From Bugula neritina (Eukaryota; Bryozoa; Gymnolaemata; Cheilostomatida; Bugulidae): DNA of 64,000 nucleotides. The stretch spans positions 2,578,501-2,642,500 of the forward strand of contig OZ037765.1 in the NCBI GenBank assembly GCA_964035545.1, given 5' to 3'. Below, one piece after another: positions 23,903-37,300 of the stretch (position 1 is the stretch's first letter; the number at the start of each line of letters is the position of its first letter). The translations under genes and the position numbers were made by a program. The notes below the pieces were generated by a model. That model did not search any database, was not told the DNA's origin, and saw nothing but the letters and a program-made list of their open reading frames with translations.

Positions 23903-26900
23903 TCACTTTAAATACTTAGCAGCCCAGTCTGTGCGGCCTACAGTCACTCCGGTACCAGCGCTAGGCTGCTGGCCCCCAATAGGTGCCAACTTAGCAGGCT
24001 TCCATGGCTGGGCATCTATAACAAAGATTTAAACATGGAGATATTGGAATAGTTGATTATAGAATTTAATAAGATCCTCGCCTATCTCCGCTCTATCCTG
24101 TTCAGGTAGCGAGTAGAATTTAATGAGACGACAAATCTAAATGTAGTTCTGTATAGTACGCATTACATTACATAAAATATTTTATACTCGACTAACTTAG
24201 TTCATCTAATATTATGAAACATCAGAACAAACTTCGAAAACACTTGTTGTTGCGTAATATGGCTAAAGACAATATCAAAAGAGCATTTACTTGAAGTATA
24301 TGTGATCCATAAAATGTAGTGAAAAATAATAGGGAACACATACTATTTTGCTTCTTAGCTGAGCCCATAAACGAAGAAACGTATCCGGCATTAGCCAAGT
24401 TAGTGGTTATCTTAGCCGCTGGTTTTCCGAGATTAATTCCCGGAAGCGCTTGACCTTTGCCAAAGGAAGAGCTCCAGTCGCCACCATCTCGCGGCTGTGC
24501 TTGTTTAGAGTTGACACCTGGAGTAGCAACAGATACCTTGCAGACATAATTCGCAGACGTACTTGACAAATGGATAAAAAACACTTCAATTAACCTTGCT
24601 GATGTGTGAACAGTTTACCAAACTACAAACCTAGCAGACATGCCAACAGTCTACAGTCTACTGTCAACTACAACCTCGCAGATGTGTACAATAGACTTGA
24701 GATATTCCATATATGGGATATCTCAAAAGTATATTACATATATGATATGCAAACAACAATTAACAATAATCTGTTTAGTCAGATTTTACTAAATTATTTC
24801 CATCTTGTACCACAATGACAGGCCAAGCAAGTAAATATATAAGTTTATTAAGCTAAAGTATTTTAAATCACAGGACAGACTGTTAGCTGTTGTATCTATA
24901 AACTTAGCCTAGGCTCCTACCTGGCATATACCGAGCCTTAGTGAGATAGTGCTGCTTGGCCGATGAAGCAGATGACCGGCCAGAAGTTATGGAGTTGTGT
25001 CTGTTGGTTGTTCCAAACACATTCTTACTGTTGAATGGCTTTGTTGAGCTGTTCAGAGAGCTAAAAGAAATAAGAGTCAATAAAAATCAAAGTGATGAAA
25101 AGACATCAAAGTAATTGAACTTCTGCACTGGATAGTGGAGTGTCCTTGGTATTGTAAAGTAGATTCAAATGATATATTTTTATCAAATTGATGGTAAATA
25201 ACTAAATTAGCTTTCACGATATAGCAATATTTCTACTATAAAATAAGGGTTACAACATGAAAAGCTAATTTGGACCAAAATGGGAATCATGCTCTCTTGC
25301 TAAGTTTGACCTTTTATATCCACAGTTTCTCAACATACCTTTATTATCTCATTAACAATATTATAATATATGAAATATACTAAAATTCATGCAACTATTG
25401 GATTTTTTGGCCTTTTACTCCCTTTACAATGTAGTGGAAATATTAGAACTATTTGTAGACATATTTGGGCAGTTTGAATAACATAAAAAATAAGAATGGA
25501 TATGTCAACAGGCAAACTAACAATCTATTGTAAGCGTTAGCTTTTTACCTAATGGCTGAAAATTATGAGAGCAATTTATCATTAAAATATATTATTAAAA
25601 TATCTAAAGTTGTAATCATAATTAAACATTTAGTCATGTAAATAACAAGTAACTTTATAATCGTTAGCGAAACATACTTGAGAAAATCATCATCATCAAA
25701 GTCAAGTTTTTTGCTAGCGGGAACATATGGAGCCATCTTGTTGGATTTGGAGACACCTGTGCTCTTGTTGAGATCATCTAATCCAAACTCATCCCAGTCA
25801 TCCCAACTATCCTGTGCCCCCCACCTCTTGCGGTTTCCAGCAGCTGGTTGATTGGACGGTTTTGCTGGTTGCTAAGCAACACGAAAACACAGTATGTTGA
25901 AATAAAACAAAATAGATGATCATCAGCATTGCTGGTTTAGAATTGAACAACAACAAAACTTTTTGATTTCTCACAACCACTTGAAATGAGAAAAATATAA
26001 AGTGCAAAACAAATAAATCAGTTGGAAGCGAGCCAAGAGCTGGGATCACTGTAACATGCCAACATATAACTCAACAGTTTCAACAGAACTCGTGGGGACA
26101 GTCACTCTGTGAGGCAGCGAGTTACCTTCAGGTTACCAACTTTAACGGCAGCGTTAGTTGTTGCGGCAGCAGGTTTACTGGCTGCCATGACACCTTTTAC
26201 AGTGACTGACGAGGTATTAGCTACAGACGTAGACTGTTTATCCTTAGACTGCCCTGCAGCCTTAGCACCAGGGGCCTGATACTATAAACACGAGACTCAA
26301 TGCTAACTATTCTATGTTTGGCAAATAAAACATTAAACACTAGAACAGAGGCTACTAGTTAGTAAGTATTGAATCTACACTAAACAAAATATATAAAAAT
26401 CAATAGATTAGAAACAAAATTTAAAAATAAATAAATGCAAAGTGTCAATTAAAATAATTAAAATATTACTTTTTTGACTATAAAGAGAAAAGCCAACAGT
26501 TGAGTTATAAGTCTGTCTGTTATTTGCTGAGAAACTAGGCCTTGCCAATTGACAAGGAGTTATGCCCCCTACAAGTATAAATTAGTGAGCTGTAACTGCG
26601 GCCTACTTACCTTGTACGTTTCGTACTCAATGTGAGGTTTCTTCTCTGATAAAGAAGGGAACTCGGATTTGTTTAGATTTTTAGTTGAGTCAGCAAAGGG
26701 CTGTTTAGCCGGCTGCTGGGTGACAGCGGGCTGTGTTGACCTTGTGTTGTTGGCAAACGTACTGCTATTATTAGACTTAGCACCTAAATTCTGACCAACT
26801 GTGAAATATGGGCTTTTCAGTATCTGAAAAAAAACAATAAAACATTGGAATCAGAACATGTACTGTAAAACACAGTTTAAAAGCCTGCCTTACTAATATC

Positions 26901-29900
26901 TCACAGTAGATATGTTGGGAATATACAGTAGTCTGAAAATGCATGATGGGAATTCATCAAATTAGACATTTAATATATAAACTCAATAGTTGAGGGTCCA
27001 TCAGAATTTTACCTGAGCTGCTGTGGGGCGTCTCTTAGGGTCCCACATTAATGTGTCTTTCATGAGCTGTATGGCCTCAGGTGATGCACTGGGTACGAGT
27101 GTCCTGAGAGGAGTCTCCGTGCACTGGGGCCATCGGAAGTTCATAGCCGCTGCCAGCTGATGACCTTCTGGCCATGCTTGCTACAATAAGAGAATATAAC
27201 TCCCAATACACCAGAATACAAGATAGCATAACTCTAAATATACACCAAAAAAGAAGATAGCATAACTCCAAATATAATAAAATACAAGATAAATATAATG
27301 TAACTCTAAATATAATATGAATTAATTATAGTAAAATAATATAATTCTAAACTATATACAAGAACATGAAATAATACATAATAAATACTATTTTACACAT
27401 TCTTAAACATTAATTTTCATGGTTATAAATAAAGACATCATATAATAATCAAATAATAACAAATGATTGCATAAAGCTATAAGCCAGCAGCTGGGAAATA
27501 GTAGGAATTGGTAATAAAAGACTTCATTTCATTATACTAAATAATACTCATTGCAAATTTATTGTACCGGCAAAATTGTTCACAACCAAAACATTTAAAA
27601 AATTACAAATGAATGATATCACAAGTTCATTCAATTTCCATCATTTGTTATGTCACACTGAAGTTGTAGTTATAAACAAAAGAAATAATACACAAATAAA
27701 TCAATCAGGTAATCAATTCATCAAATGTAGATGAATGGATGAAGCACAAAAGACTTAAAGTTGCAAGAGTTCATTCAACTGCATAGGAATACAGTTACAG
27801 GTCAATATATTTTCTACTAGAGTTTACCACTTCATCATACACTACATACAGCACAGTAACACAATGTATAACAGCACAGCTCTGTATACTACATACATTA
27901 CAACAATAATTACTATAGAAAGTGTGAACACAGCTATCTTTACTACAAATTTTTCAAACAGCGTTTTTTGCATAGATATGCATACAATTGTAACAAAACA
28001 GTGATACAGCATGAAGTACCTATGCAGTAACATGTCTATTACACAGTGTACCATGGTAACAGCTCACCTTTGAAGGGGTTCCTAGAACTGTACAAATCTT
28101 GAATATTTGATCAATTTCACTGGAACCCGGGAACAAGGGTCTGAGAGTGTAGAGTTCGGCCATGATGGTGCCGACCGCCCAAATGTCTATTGGTGAGTTG
28201 TAATTGGTCGATCTCAACAAGATTTCCGGGGCTCTGTACCTGCACACGGATTACGTAAACACACTGACTAAATGTTTTATTGTAATACAAGGATTCTTTA
28301 TTCCAATCTTTGAAGCAGCAAGGAAAACTAGAAATGGTCATTATAAAAATAATTCAAGTTTAAAACTCTAAATTTCACATCCTGAAATTTACTCTGAAAA
28401 ATAATGGCTGAAACTTGGCGACAGTATTCATTTTTACAAATAAAACATTCTGTTATTATTGCTATGTCTCACTATATAGCTATTTAAATAATTCACTTAT
28501 GGAAAATAGAATTCATTCATAGTTGAGTTAGTTGTGTGTTGAGTTAGAACAGGCAAGGGTTAACCAGCTACGGCTAGCAACTATACATCTACATGCTTTA
28601 CCAAAGGTGACACAAGCATTAGTATGGGTTAGTAGGAGTTAGTAATGGCAAACACATATATTATGGCTTAGGTATCATAGGACCCCAGGCTAAATGGAAC
28701 TATACAATATACAAACCATCTGGTGGACACGTAATCTGTGAACGGTGGTTTAGATCGAATTTCACGGGCTAGACCAAAATCTGCCAATTTAACATTATCT
28801 GGGCCTCCGCAGAGTAGGTTCTCGGGCTTGAGGTCACGGTGAAAGTAGCCTAACAGGAAGTAGTTAGCAAAGCACAGAATTAGCAAAGACACGCCCACAC
28901 CATACAGCAACCACAGCAGACTATCATTGAATGAATCAGTTTAAGAAAGTAAATTCTTTTTTAAAACTACTTGGCACAATTTTCTTTCAGAGAGGCAATG
29001 AACTGAATTAATTCTAAGAGTAGTTGATTGAAGAAAGATGATTTGATGTCAAGGCATTCAATGAGATTAGTCTATTGTAGTAGCAGCTAACAGTTGTTAG
29101 ATACAAGGGCTGGTTAGCATAAGGGCAATACTTCTGCCCCACTACAAGGCTACACTCAGCGGCAGCACAGCAGCGTGACTAACCATCTAGTGGACACATA
29201 ATCAGTAAAAGGTGGCCGAGAGCGAATTTCTCGCGCCAACCCAAAGTCAGCGAGTTTCACATGCTCGGGCCCATCACACAGCAAGTTTTCAGGTTTTAAA
29301 TCTCGGTGAAAAAATCCTGAAAAATTCCCAAAAGTATAAAATATTAGCCAATTTTGATTATCCAACACATAAGTTTATTTGTTTCCCTCAACAAAAATGA
29401 AACTCGTAATAATTATACAAACAAAAAAGCAAATCTAAAAGATATTTCCATTGTTAATTATTTTCATTTCCAAGTTACTAGGACATAATAGATATCCGGA
29501 GCTAAAGAAGTGTTTGCAGGATTAATTAGCTTTGAATTATATACATTGCATATGACCTTACAAATAGAGAGCATTGCCAGGTGAAAAAACTCAATTGCTC
29601 CATCAATTCAATACAAACTCAAACATCTCTCAGTACAATTTCAATAGCAGCAATTCTTATCTTCAAAAGGTAAATACTAAATATAATCTTTATACGATAA
29701 AGGTTGCATAAAGTCAGCCATTTTATACGATAGCAGAGTAACACTTACCATTTTTATGCATGAAAGCTAGCCCCTGCATAACTTGGTAAATGACGTTGCG
29801 TACCGAGGGTTCAGGGAATAGCTTATCTCTGTAAAGTATAGCATGACCACCGATATAAATACACTCCAGGTTTGTTCTGGTAATGCTTTAGAGAAATATC

Positions 29901-31166
29901 TTTACTGCCTTTTAGTTAATAAATATCTATGAACTTACTAGTTCAAACATAAAGCTAATTTTGTAAATGTAAAATTTTTCCTATTAAACCAAAAAGTAAT
30001 CAAATGTATTATAAAATGATGGTCACAGAGTTTTTTATTTAATGAATATCATTAGTTAATTACAACAAAAGCTCATTTGGTAATTTGGTAAAACATTTCC
30101 TAATACAACGGAAATTAACCAGAAGTTATAAAATGGTGGTCACACAAACCTGTCTTTCATCATCTGATACAGGTTCTCTTTCATGAACTCAAAGACGAAA
30201 TATAGATTGTCATTCTCCCGAATAACTTCTTTCAGTTTGACAATATTAGCATGAGTAAGTTTTCTCAAAGACTAAAACATTTAATTAAAACTCACATTAC
30301 TATTTTATTAAAATGCTGGCATAAATGTTTAAATTCTCACTAGCCCATCAAAAATGTTCAAAATTAAAATTAGATTACATAAAGGCATTGCATTGTCTAT
30401 ACATGTTAAAGAAAGTTTAGTAAATGAAGGTTAGGCAATTGATAGAGTTACCTTGACTTCCCGAAGATTTAGACATTCATCCCAGGAATAATATTTCTTT
30501 TTCATTCTGCAATGACACAAAACGTATCTCATGATGTAGCCCTAATAAGTTATATAATATATCATTCTTGCACCTTAAAATCTATAAATAATAAATCATG
30601 AATTTAGACTACCAAGACACAAAGACAGAGAGTAAAGATAATATATGCTTTGCATTATATGATTGAAGAGAATTTGAGTCAGTCTACATTTTATAGCTGG
30701 CTCACATTAAGTTTCACTACAGCATCATCTTTAAAGATTGCTTACGACATATTTGCCATCATTTATTAAAGTTATTCATTTTTCTAAATTATTTTTATTT
30801 CAACACTTTATTTCATAATAATTTTCTATTCATTTGCTTATTTTTTGCTCTTAGAAATATCTATCATCTTTTTGTCTTGTATATTGATTTTGAAAACTAT
30901 AAAACAAGTGCTGCTAAAAAGCATTCTTGCAAAACCATCAACATTGAGCATAACTTAACATCAGTAGGATGGCCTTACCTAAAATAATACTTACCCTCAT
31001 TACCTCAATATTCAACGAGACTTTACCTCCCTTTAATAAAATAATACTTATTAAGTAAAACTTACCTTTTAATAGCAACTTTTTCATTTGAGTCGAGATT
31101 GACAGCGAGGAGCACACTGCCGTAAGTGCCATCTCCGAGCTGCTTGGAGACATTGTATCTATTCAT
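23903..31166 (-). CDS. MAK: MAK/CILK1 (RCK family) ciliary serine/threonine kinase
   Basis: RCK kinases control intraflagellar transport and cilium length. Exons: 31166-31066, 30506-30452, 30271-30150, 29828-29749, then 29316-29184 or 28849-28717 (alternatives), 28239-28068, 27180-27013, 26823-26611, 26281-26126, 25871-25678, 25060-24921, 24517-24344, 24015-23903. With one alternative exon the frame closes at 606 residues, near the usual 600-650. It shows MNRY...[10 protein letters not shown] and [37 protein letters not shown], the TDY activation motif typical of [17 protein letters not shown] and [11 protein letters not shown]. The tail has [15 protein letters not shown] and the family end GRTDWAAKY. 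An acceptor at 31235-31234 and a two-codon uORF lie just upstream. MAK versus CILK1 cannot be separated; invertebrates usually have one. Confidence 0.95.
28717..28849 (-). CDS. MAK: MAK alternative catalytic-loop exon B
   Basis: Also 133 nt with the same phases as exon A, encoding [18 protein letters not shown], then [18 protein letters not shown] and TDYVSTRW. It differs from A at only a few residues (F/Y, D/G, E/D, H/N, R/K), but many third positions differ. That points to an old duplication kept under protein constraint. Acceptor TTAG at 28850-28853 and donor GTTTGT after 28717 are intact. Confidence 0.9.
29184..29316 (-). CDS. MAK: MAK alternative catalytic-loop exon A
   Basis: A 133-nt exon, phase 1 in and 2 out, encoding [18 protein letters not shown], then [18 protein letters not shown] and [10 protein letters not shown] precedes 29316 and GTTAGT follows 29184. 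It contains the HRD catalytic Asp, the DFG metal-binding Asp and the TDY activation-loop sites. Its length is not a multiple of three, so joining it to exon B would shift the frame. Confidence 0.9.
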
Positions 31167-31274
31167 TGTAAGAAGCTCTCAGTTTTACTCCATGAGGACA
31201 ATAGTATACCCACCAGATTGGTTTTATAAGTTCCTGAAAAATCAGAATTTTCTAATTGAAGTATAAAGTTATAA

Positions 31275-31345
31275 ACTAAGGAGGCAGTAATGGTTAGAGC
31301 ACTGGCTTAGTATAGACAAGGTCATGGGTTTGAATCCCAGTAAAA
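31275..31345 (+). repeat. tRNA-derived SINE head
   Basis: Has an A-box-like TAATGGTTAGAGCACTGG and a B box GGTTTGAATCC, the internal Pol III promoter of tRNA-type SINEs, but no foldable full cloverleaf. It lies about 110 bp upstream of the MAK start on the opposite strand. Confidence 0.6.
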
Positions 31346-31779
31346 GTCGATTATGAAGTCAGGAATGGCATTTGACCATAATTAGTTTTGTACCGCAGCC
31401 TGCTTAAAACACCCTTTATAAGGAAGAAAACTTAAAACAAACATATTTTGTATGAATCTATCAAATACTTGTGTACCATTATCTCATAAAAAAACAGATA
31501 TTAAAAAAAGAAATATGCAAAATAGACTCCATAAGTCTTACAGCCTATCAAGTTGTTTTCGTTCAAAAACTGTAGTATTTAGCATTTTGAAAGTGTTAAT
31601 GTCAATATTACAAAAATCAGCTAGTTAACTTTCGAGGTAAAAATGAATTTCAACATATTTACATGATAATTTTATTTAAAGTTAGGTGTGGTAGCTTATT
31701 TATCAATTTGTAATATAATTTTAAATAATGAATGGCTTACTCTGATGGCTTGATGCTTTTATTGTTAATAGTTACAAAA

Positions 31780-32350
31780 TACTAATAGTAATACACTTAC
31801 AGTAATAGTATTACTATAACTACAGCATACAATAATAGTTATGATCTATCAGCAATTGCGTCAGTATCAGTTTCACTGGCATCAACTCACAACTGTATGA
31901 GTATCCACAAAAAACAATATGAATATGTATATCAAGAGTAAATTAAAACTTGCCGGTCATAGTAATAGCCATATTGATATTCATAGTGAGTATATCAGTA
32001 TGAGTATCAATATCAGTACGAGTATCAACATTACCTTAATGATTAACTAAACCAAAATGAGAATGTCTACAACTATCACTATAAGTATTAGTGCAACTAT
32101 TACTAATACTACATGAATATCACTATCAGTTTGAGTATGACTGTGAGTATCAGTATATCAATGACAATTATCATTATCAATATGAATAATGAATGTGAGC
32201 AGTAACTGTAAGTCAGCGACTGTGAGAGAATGTGTAACTAATAAGCAATAACATTTAAAAATAAGTGCAAGTACTAATAAATAGTAACTTACAGTTAGTG
32301 TAACTAACTTAGAGTAACTGTTACTGAACAATAGTGTCAATAGTTAACCT
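31780..32350. repeat. degenerate period-6 tract upstream of MAK
   Basis: Successive hexamers vary around (A/T)NTATC, AGTATG and ACTAAT over more than 500 bp. The 6-bp rhythm was judged by eye. No exact unit persists for more than two or three copies. Confidence 0.55.
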
Positions 32351-34326
32351 TAAACTTAAAGTTAAAGGTAGAAATGAAAATAAAAATCAGACTTCTCGTT
32401 GACAATTCAGACGCTCGCGCTATGAGAATTCCTTTAATGAAAGTTCAAACCCAAAAATAATAAGAAGAGAAACCTAAAAGTTTCGCATTTAAAACTTTTC
32501 CTTAAATAAACTCAAATCGATATTACAAGATCAGCGACATCATCAGTTACAGGAAAATAGTACAACATGGTATTTTACTGGTTTTATTATTGTGGCAACC
32601 ATTCTCGTTTATTGCGATAGACTTTATAGCGCAATAATTACGGACTGTGTGAACTTGGTAAAGTAGACAACTCTTAATAATATCAACTAGATATTTGTGA
32701 ATTATTATTTTGGGCTTCCTATTCTTCCATTATTCGGTCTGCGTGAATTTTGTGCTTTTAACTTATGCAAAATAATAAGTCTATAACAGCAGTAAAAAGT
32801 CATGAATTATATATCTCAATTGTGATTACTGAATTTATATTCAATAATTTAATTTACATAGATATGAGTTTTATTTTTTATACATCATATAGACTATAGA
32901 GTTATCTTGCCATGGTTTGTTGAGAATAACCCAATTTATATTATAATAATACATATATAAAAAGAAAAAGCCTTTTATATTATGTGTTAGTCTGCTAACT
33001 ATATACCTAAGGACAAAACAAATTCCCTCTAAGGAAATAAATTTTTAAGAATTCTTCATATGGTATAAGTTACCGCAGATATAATGGTATTATATGATAA
33101 TTGATCCAGTTTTAATATAAATATTATTGTATAATCACGATTACAATTTTAGCTATAGCTAAATCTATCCTGGCCTTGGGAATAAGTATATGTTATTTTT
33201 TGTTTTTAGTAGAAAAAATTGCTGATCATAAAGTTAGGTCAGTTGCACTGCAGATTGGAACTTGTTGAACTCAAGGAACTGAATATCTCAGTGCACTGTA
33301 TTTGTTCATGATGGGATCATTTCTACATTGTTATTAATATTGAAATAGAGCTTTGAAAGTCATTGCTATAATGTAACACTTATGTCAATGTAATAAATCA
33401 ATATTACAGTCATACAATATATATGATGAGGTTTACATAACTTTATTTTTCATATCTAATTATAGAAATACTAGTTATAGATATAAAATGTAGACATAAT
33501 GCATCACAGCACTGCACTTGGTAACAAATTCACATTGGTCATGCATATGTTATACACTTGTATAGAAATCATAATGAATTGACTAGATTACTACTAATAC
33601 AATCACTACACTATAAAAATATTAATATTTAAAATATTATTGAGTACTATAGAAGCTATGTTATAGATATCATACATAGACATTATTAAACTGTATAGTG
33701 CTATAAAAACTATCAATTTTTCTCATTAGTTTAGGTGTTGAAAAGTTACTAAAGAAAAATATTTTTAAAGCTGCAAGTTCTATAAATAAACGAATCCAAG
33801 TTCAACCAAACAAGCAAAAAATTAGCAAAAAGTTTGTATCTACATTGTAAGCTTCTAGAAATTTAACACTTAATCTAGTGCAAAGAATCACATAGAAATA
33901 ACATATACAAAAATACGATATAATATTACAAAATTTGTAATATTTTTGCACAAAAATTGTACCATGTCTTCAGTGTTTTGCTGAAACAATAAAAGAAAAC
34001 TATTTTATCAAACTATTAATTATTTCTTGACAAATGCGCTATGAAAATAAATCATGCAAAAATAAATAATATTTTTGCAGAATTTTGGGTGTATGTTAGG
34101 ACACGTTTAAAATTTTTTTACAGATTCAACAATTCGTCATACAAACACTACGGTGTATTTAGAGACTTGACTGAGGTATTGAGGCATACAAACACGAGTG
34201 TAACAACAAAACTAATTGCTCAATTCTTACACTTTTATGACATCCTAAAAAACCATCCTAGTTTTTTCTACAATTTAAAATCGCCAAACCAAAATGGAAG
34301 TAGAGATGAATAAACGAAAGATAGAC

Positions 34327-37300
34327 TCAGAGTTTAGTCAGAGAAGTGTTATGGTTGGAGTTGGCGAATATACGACCCCTGTGTTCCTTCCATTCCGCGT
34401 AGTTTGCTTTGCCCTGGGCTATGATCACTTCTCTGTATTTCTCCTGATATTGAGGGAACAAATCCGGAAGCTCCTTGGACCCACCCGCAGTGATGATCCA
34501 GGGGTGACATAGAACCTCCACTGCTGTATAGCGACTTCTCTTGTCCACAACTAGCAGGTGCCTTATTAGTTCTATGGCTTCTACAAAACAAACAACAGCA
34601 AGGGTTACTATGGTTACTGGGAATTCCCCACTATCACAACACAATATTATTCAGCTCCAGCAGCCATCTTTGATTAATGTAGATGTAAAATCATTTTTTT
34701 GCAAATTTCACTAAATTTTAGAGTTAGATAAAACAATTTTGCAACTCTATAAAACCATAATAATACCAAAAAAATACACAAAACAAAATATATAGACTAT
34801 CAACTATTATTAATTAAATTAATTATTTATTATAATTAATCACTATTAACTACTATTAATATTAACATGTTTGTGCTATGGGCTTTTTATAACATAGACT
34901 AAATTCCACATTACTAGTTAAAGAGCATATTTAGGGGGTGTGCACTAACCTGCCGAAACAGCATCCCAGTAAGGACTAAGGAACTCATACTCTCCAGCTT
35001 TGATATACTCGAACAGCTCCGTCTGCTTGTTATCCGTGGCTCTGAACGGAGGGAAGCCGCAGAGTAAGATGTAAGTTATGATACCAACTGCCCACATGTC
35101 TACCTCCAATCCATAGCCTGTAGACCAACAGAGTGAGAAAAATAAACTAATAGCCTTAGTGTAATATATGGCTACTTTCACAATAGTAATAATAGTTGTA
35201 GTGTAGTACTTTCACTAACCAATGCTATACAATAGGTTATGGTAATGAGTGGTAATAAGGTTTTTATAATGGAGAAGAAAAGACATTTTATCAAACTTTG
35301 CTGTCATATTGTATCATAAAAGTCAGTCTCAATTTTTGTTGTGGTTAAAATTAAACAAATTATTGAATTTTCTATAAAAATTCAACAATTTCTCTTTCAT
35401 TTTATTTTAAAAAAGTAAGTAAATAATAAATCTGGAAAAGAAGTTTAAAGATATAAATTACAACCAAAATTATGGTATAGTTTTATGTTTACATAATGGA
35501 GTCAATTTTCAAAGAGCCAGCAAATAAACACATTTCTGTGATACAAGATACAATGCTATTATATGTATCAAATTATCTTTATTTCAAAAGCAGAAGTTAG
35601 TCAAATGAAAGTCAGAAGCCCTTCTCACGCAGAAACAACATGATGTATATCTTTCTGTGAGATACTTGAATAGTAAACTTAAAGATTATATTAAATATTT
35701 TCCAACAATATTCAGTTACATCCATTTTAATAGCCTTCAAAAGCTGCATGTATCCTGAATATTATTAGCATGCTGTTGACCCAGCTGAAAGCATAAGTTC
35801 ATGACAGCTCTTTGTAACAGTATATACTCTCTGGCAGGCACAGCAGGTGTTACATAAAGCACTCTTCAACAGGTGCTCTAAGAGCAAGGTGTCACAAGAG
35901 TGTCAATTGTCCAATTAATTGGGTTAGTTTGTTTATGATCAACATGTAGAAGCATGATAACATTATATTATTATCAGAAATTTAAAAACAACACAAATGT
36001 TTTCAGTCACTTATGAAAGTGAACAATGTATATTGCATATAATGCAAGTTAACTAAAAACAGTTCAAAAAATGAATACAGGTTTAAAAATTTCAAAAGAT
36101 TCAAACTGAAATCCTTTATCTGCATGCGTTAACTTGGAAACACCTACGTATGCACCCCAGTTACAAGCACCTGACATGTACTGTCTGCAGGTTGTCATAT
36201 CCGCAAGCACTTGCCGTGTACTGTCTGCGCTTTGTCAAACTCACCTATTTCTGATAGTATTTCAGGAGCCACATAAGTAGGCGTGCCGCAGATTGTAAAT
36301 ATGGGTGCCTTGACTTCTACCGCCAAACCAAAGTCTCCGAGTTTTAATGTCATAGAATTGTCTTTATTTCTCATCACCTAAAGTTGTCAGATTAGGCAAT
36401 TGAACAGAGCACAATAGAATACAGTCTTACAACTTTAATAATGATTCATTTCATCACATACAGCCTGAAGATATTCGTATATAGTAAATTATAATTCAGG
36501 GATGACAACAAAAGTTTTTGTGTCCCTTGACATAAATATTTTTGTAGCATTGTTATAAATTTGACAACTTTGCATCTTATATAAAATAATTTAGATTACT
36601 TCAGTAATTGACAAACAAATGTCAGAAAAAATTGCAAGATTTGTTGGTTAAGTAAACTATTTTATCAGTTTGACTATATATAGCTGTACTTATCTCAGCA
36701 TGCAAATTTCATAATTAGGTTTATTATTTATAATAACTCATAACATATTAATCATATCAACAGGCATCCCAAAATAAAGAAAAAACGCTGACTATGACCT
36801 CACCATCAAGTTTTCTGGTTTGACGTCGCGATGCACGATGCCTCTGCTGTGAAGATAGAAGAGAGCATTTGTCATGTCTGCTGACATTTTGGAGGCGACG
36901 GGTTCAGTAAATCGGACGCTGTTTTTAATGGCATCGAAAAGATCACCACCCTGTGAGGGAATGTCAGACACGTGTACTTTATCATACCAGCCAATCAGAG
37001 AAATACTAACACCTATTAATATTTGCGTCCAGGTCTACTTACTGATACGGTATATTGAACATGTAGGTGTAGAGATACACTGAATAGCATATACTGTTTT
37101 AGTTAGCCAAAGTTAAAAATAGCATTAGGCATCAAGCAAGTCTGTAAGGTTGAATAGCGCGACAGCATCTTTTGCTGATCTCAACCAACCTTGACCTTGT
37201 AAGGTTAAATACAAACCTTGACATATTCCATGACTAAATATATTTCTTCTCTCGTCTCGAATTCTTCGTAAAGCTTGACAAGGTTTTCTTGGTGGCACGC

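Larger units (their letters stand above)
31236..34326. other. MAK 5' flank to DCLK 3' flank, mostly non-coding
   Basis: Contains the SINE head at 31275 and a long degenerate hexamer-rhythm tract at about 31780-32350 (words such as AGTATC, AATATC, ACTATC, AGTAAC). The rest is very AT-rich with no recognisable gene. The open frame at 34041-34313 (+) lies opposite the DCLK 3' UTR and lacks family features. Confidence 0.6.

Noticed and set aside
24517-24536. Alternative MAK acceptor before 24536
   Set aside because: The phase does not fit the preceding exon (ends after one base). The AG at 24519-24518 restores the conserved RYMPGVN.
34041-34313. 90-codon plus-strand frame opposite the DCLK 3' end
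   Set aside because: No family pattern, very AT-rich codons, no splice or promoter context.
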